This document shows, piece after piece, positions 14,750-16,876 of a stretch of 16,876 nt of DNA (position 1 is the stretch's first letter; each line of letters opens with the position of its first letter). The translations under genes were made by a program, and so were the position numbers. The DNA is from an uncultured Clostridia bacterium (GTDB taxonomy: Bacteria; Bacillota; Clostridia; Lachnospirales; Lachnospiraceae), in assembly GCA_947178015.1 (NCBI GenBank), contig CAMWWW010000009.1:1-16876 (forward strand), written 5' to 3'. Below the pieces are notes generated by a model. The model ran no database searches, had not been told where the DNA came from, and saw only the letters and a program-made list of their open reading frames with translations.

Positions 14750-15388
14750 TTATCTCACTTCATACTTTCGAATGGCAAAATAACAGATCGCTATCATAAT
14801 CCCATCCAGCAGTACTGCTGCCAAAAGCACTGCAAAATAGCTTGCCCCATTGCTCATATATTCGACGATGTTGTTTGCGCTAAGGGCAAAAAATACGCCT
14901 ATGAATATACTCGCAGCCACCACGAAGATAATATATAAAATCATTCCTATCTTTGCTCCATATTTCAAGCTACCTGCACACAATAAATTTCCAAGTCCAC
15001 AGCATGCTAAATAAATCGATAAGCATTGTTTAAAAAAATCTGCTGAAAAAAAGTCTGCCGGCATTATAAACATTCCAATGATAACAAGCAACATCCACTG
15101 CATCATCATCAAATGTATCGCAATCTCCATTCCCATAAATACATCTTTTCTGGTTCCTCCATAGGATAGTGATTGTGGTATAAAATGTACGGCATTGTTC
15201 ATAAACATAGCGATCAACATAATACTTCCTATCATGGGAATATACATCTGAGGCATAACAGCAGATAGGTCTCCCCCGTTTACCAACACCTGAAAGGCTA
15301 CGATTGCAGATATTGTCGCAAACATAATGACAAAAGTTTTCTCCAAATTATAGAGCCAGTAATAAACACTTCTCCCTAATCCCTTCAT
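14750..15388 (-). CDS. ABC transporter membrane protein (first permease of the GntR module)
   Basis: This 212-residue membrane protein has about six hydrophobic helices, with SYGGTRKDVFMGMEIAIH in the first cytoplasmic part, again the GxTRKDVF-type motif shared with its neighbour. The two permeases are therefore likely paralogous partners forming a heterodimeric channel for the adjacent ATPase. The start at 15388 (MKGLGRS) begins two bases after the ATPase stop codon, with GAGG about ten bases upstream inside the ATPase gene, which suggests coupled translation. The longer frame to 15412 overlaps the ATPase and is less likely. The substrate is unknown. Confidence 0.8.
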   Translation of the reverse strand: MKGLGRSVYYWLYNLEKTFVIMFATISAIVAFQVLVNGGDLSAVMPQMYIPMIGSIMLIAMFMNNAVHFIPQSLSYGGTRKDVFMGMEIAIHLMMMQWMLLVIIGMFIMPADFFSADFFKQCLSIYLACCGLGNLLCAGSLKYGAKIGMILYIIFVVAASIFIGVFFALSANNIVEYMSNGASYFAVLLAAVLLDGIMIAICYFAIRKYEVR

Positions 15389-15390
15389 GT

Positions 15391-16272
15391 CTACACTTCC
15401 TCTCCCCCGCACAGAGCCACAAAAACCTGTTGCAGATTCATTGGCTGTACTGTTACTTCTGTATTGCCTAAAAGCTCCTTGCCCGGCTCAAGCATAACCA
15501 TAACTCCCTTGCTTCTGCCAAGCTTCTCCTCATGATAAGTCTTAAGCCCAGAAGTAAGCACATCCACCTCTTCCGTCTTCCCGCTCACATGACGGCATCT
15601 ATCCAAAAGATCCTGTGTATTTTCCTTAAGAATCATCTTTCCTCTATCTATCATAATCACTTCTTCAAAAATATCCGCCGCCTCCTCTATAATGTGCGTA
15701 GATATCACAAAGGTTCTGCCGCTCTGTGCAAATTCATCCAAAAGTACTTTATAAAAATACTCTCTCATCACCACATCAAGCCCCGCCACAGGTTCATCTA
15801 AAAAAGTGTAATCTGCCTTGCTTGCCAGCGCTATAATAATCGTCACCATAGACATCATACCCTTTGACAGCTTTGCGATTCGTTTCTTTTTATTCAGTTC
15901 AAACTTCTCAATCAACCGATTTGCCAAGTCCTGATCCCAATTTGGCATATAAATAGAAGCCGCCTTTAAATAATCCTTAATCTTGTACGTGTTCTGCCCA
16001 TATCCTGTAATGGGATTCAGCTCTCTGGAAAAACAGATATGATCCAACGCCTCCCGATTCTCCCAGACTGGCATCCCGTTGCACGTCACCGTTCCGCTGC
16101 TTGCAGGATTTTGTGAGGAAAGTATGGAAAGCAAGGTCGTCTTACCTGCACCATTCCGCCCAATCAGACCATAGATCTTCCCTTTCTCAAGCTCCAGATC
16201 GATTCCATGAAGCACATCTTTCTTTCCATATGTTTTTACAACATTTCTCGCAATAATCTTTTCTTCACTCAT
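15391..16272 (-). CDS. ABC transporter ATP-binding protein (YtrB/BcrA-like)
   Basis: This 293-residue ATPase has Walker A GRNGAGKTT (38-46), signature LSKGM (135-139) instead of LSGGQ, Walker B TFLDEP (156-161) with D-loop GLD, and switch H193. Degenerate LSKGM signatures are common in YtrB/BcrA-like exporters regulated by YtrA-type repressors. A C-terminal region of about 80 residues after the ATPase core ends in QPMNLQQVFVALCGG, typical of BcrA-like subunits. The start at 16272 follows GAGG by six bases; two upstream in-frame ATGs are worse placed. It lies 42 bases after the GntR gene and two bases before the first permease. Export of a peptide or antibiotic, or envelope-stress response, is a family-based guess. 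Confidence 0.92.
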   Translation of the reverse strand: MSEEKIIARNVVKTYGKKDVLHGIDLELEKGKIYGLIGRNGAGKTTLLSILSSQNPASSGTVTCNGMPVWENREALDHICFSRELNPITGYGQNTYKIKDYLKAASIYMPNWDQDLANRLIEKFELNKKKRIAKLSKGMMSMVTIIIALASKADYTFLDEPVAGLDVVMREYFYKVLLDEFAQSGRTFVISTHIIEEAADIFEEVIMIDRGKMILKENTQDLLDRCRHVSGKTEEVDVLTSGLKTYHEEKLGRSKGVMVMLEPGKELLGNTEVTVQPMNLQQVFVALCGGEEV

Positions 16273-16314
16273 CTTTTTCCTCATTTCCGTGCTGCATCTG
16301 CACATATTACTATT

Positions 16315-16677
16315 CTATGGTTCTTCCTTTATCATACGAATTAACTCTTCTTTTGTAATTCCAATGCTCTCCGCCTCCGTTAGCAGCTTTTTCACATATT
16401 TATTACAAAATTCCTCCCGGCGCCTTTTCTGAATGATATTTTTCGCGCCTGTTGCCACAAACATGCCAATCCCTCTTTTCTTATATAAAATGTTACTATC
16501 CACCAGCATATTAATTCCCTTTGCCGCAGTCGCAGGATTAATCGCATAGAGCTTCGCCAGCTCATTCGTGCTGGGAACCCTCTCTTCCTCCAATAGAATA
16601 TCTCTTAAAATATCATTTTCAATCATCTCACTGATCTGCAGGTATATGGATTTCTCCTGCGTCAGTATTTCATTCAT
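16315..16677 (-). CDS. GntR-family transcriptional regulator, YtrA subfamily
   Basis: This 120-residue protein is a short GntR regulator: a winged helix at residues 10-76 followed by only about 40 residues, the size of the YtrA subfamily, which lacks a large effector domain. IYLQISEMIENDIL (11-24), VPSTNELAKLYAINPATAAKGINMLVDSNILYKKRGIGMFV (34-74) and a C-terminal helix that probably makes the dimer are visible. YtrA regulators usually repress their own ABC-transporter operon in response to envelope-active antibiotics. The gene leads such an operon here, with a promoter-overlapping dyad upstream. GGAAG lies about seven bases before the ATG. Confidence 0.92.
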   Translation of the reverse strand: MNEILTQEKSIYLQISEMIENDILRDILLEEERVPSTNELAKLYAINPATAAKGINMLVDSNILYKKRGIGMFVATGAKNIIQKRRREEFCNKYVKKLLTEAESIGITKEELIRMIKEEP

Positions 16678-16707
16678 TTTCTCACTTCCTTTTCACCGAT
16701 GTGTATT

Positions 16708-16731
16708 AGTTCATTACTTATGTAATTAACT
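16708..16731. promoter_or_regulatory. Likely GntR (YtrA-type) operator
   Basis: AGTTCATTAC (16708-16717) and GTAATTAACT (16722-16731) form an inverted repeat matching at nine of ten positions, separated by TTAT. It overlaps the -10 box and the expected transcription start of the GntR/ABC operon, as expected for autorepression. Confidence 0.7.
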
Positions 16732-16757
16732 ATATCACCAGCACAGTTAATTGTCAA
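16729..16757 (-). promoter_or_regulatory. Promoter of the GntR/ABC operon
   Basis: On the minus strand TTGACA (16757-16752) and TATAGT (16734-16729) are 17 bases apart, giving a start near 16722 and a leader of about 45 bases before the GntR gene. The operator dyad at 16708-16731 overlaps the -10 box. Confidence 0.82.
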
Positions 16758-16804
16758 CTGCAATATATTATTTTTTTTACAATACATGATTCTATAGATT
16801 TATG

Positions 16805-16876
16805 TAATCATTTTCGAGAAAGTCCGCATAGCCAGCGCAGCTATTTCCTCCGTCACCCCGCTCTCGCTTAGTGAAA
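16805..16876. repeat. Large palindromic repeat, copy 2 (cut by the window end)
   Basis: Bases 16823-16876 are identical to 13641-13694 over all 54 positions, in the same orientation; the preceding 18 bases (16805-16822) match copy 1 with a few differences and one missing base. The matching right arm should lie beyond the window. The two copies bracket the GntR/ABC operon. Confidence 0.85.

Overview
The window looks like chromosomal DNA of a low-to-medium GC Firmicute, most likely a clostridial gut-type bacterium near Lachnospiraceae. The basis is the T-box-controlled seven-gene trp operon, strong AGGAGG-type ribosome binding sites, TTGACA/TATAAT promoters with 17-bp spacers, and a YtrA-type GntR/ABC module. 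The genus cannot be fixed from sequence reading alone. Nearly everything lies on the minus strand; only the Rrf2 regulator at the left edge and a small HPr-like gene near the middle are on the plus strand.

Left part (1-7440): an Rrf2-family regulator with three cysteines spaced like the IscR cluster converges on the end of a complete tryptophan operon. The operon is read right to left as trpE-trpG-trpD-trpC-trpF-trpB-trpA. Nearly all junctions are 4- or 8-base overlaps, so translation is probably coupled. The operon is preceded by a strong promoter and a T-box leader whose specifier (UGG) and tRNA-end-binding bulge (UGGC) both fit tRNA-Trp. A perfect 12-bp intrinsic terminator competes with the antiterminator. 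A second, weaker hairpin sits between the terminator and the trpE ribosome binding site.

Middle (7517-13193): cysK (O-acetylserine sulfhydrylase) has its own promoter and a structured leader containing a 7-7-7 palindrome of the kind bound by Rrf2 proteins. Upstream, and apparently transcribed as one unit, are a lipoprotein binding protein, a FecCD permease and a FecE/FhuC ATPase (an iron-chelate, heme or cobalamin importer), followed 11 bases later by a Uup-like ABC-F ATPase. The importer is divergent from an HPr-like gene that lacks the catalytic histidine but keeps the regulatory serine. A perfect 15-bp palindrome lies between the two.

Right part (13620-16876): a YtrA-type GntR repressor, an ABC ATPase and two membrane proteins form an operon with a promoter-overlapping operator and an intrinsic terminator at its end. 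This module is flanked by two direct copies of a large imperfect palindromic repeat. One copy is complete (about 142-nt hairpin); the other is cut by the window end. The copies are identical over 54 bases. This repeat family is the least explained structure in the window. No rRNA, tRNA, CRISPR array, transposase or phage gene was seen.
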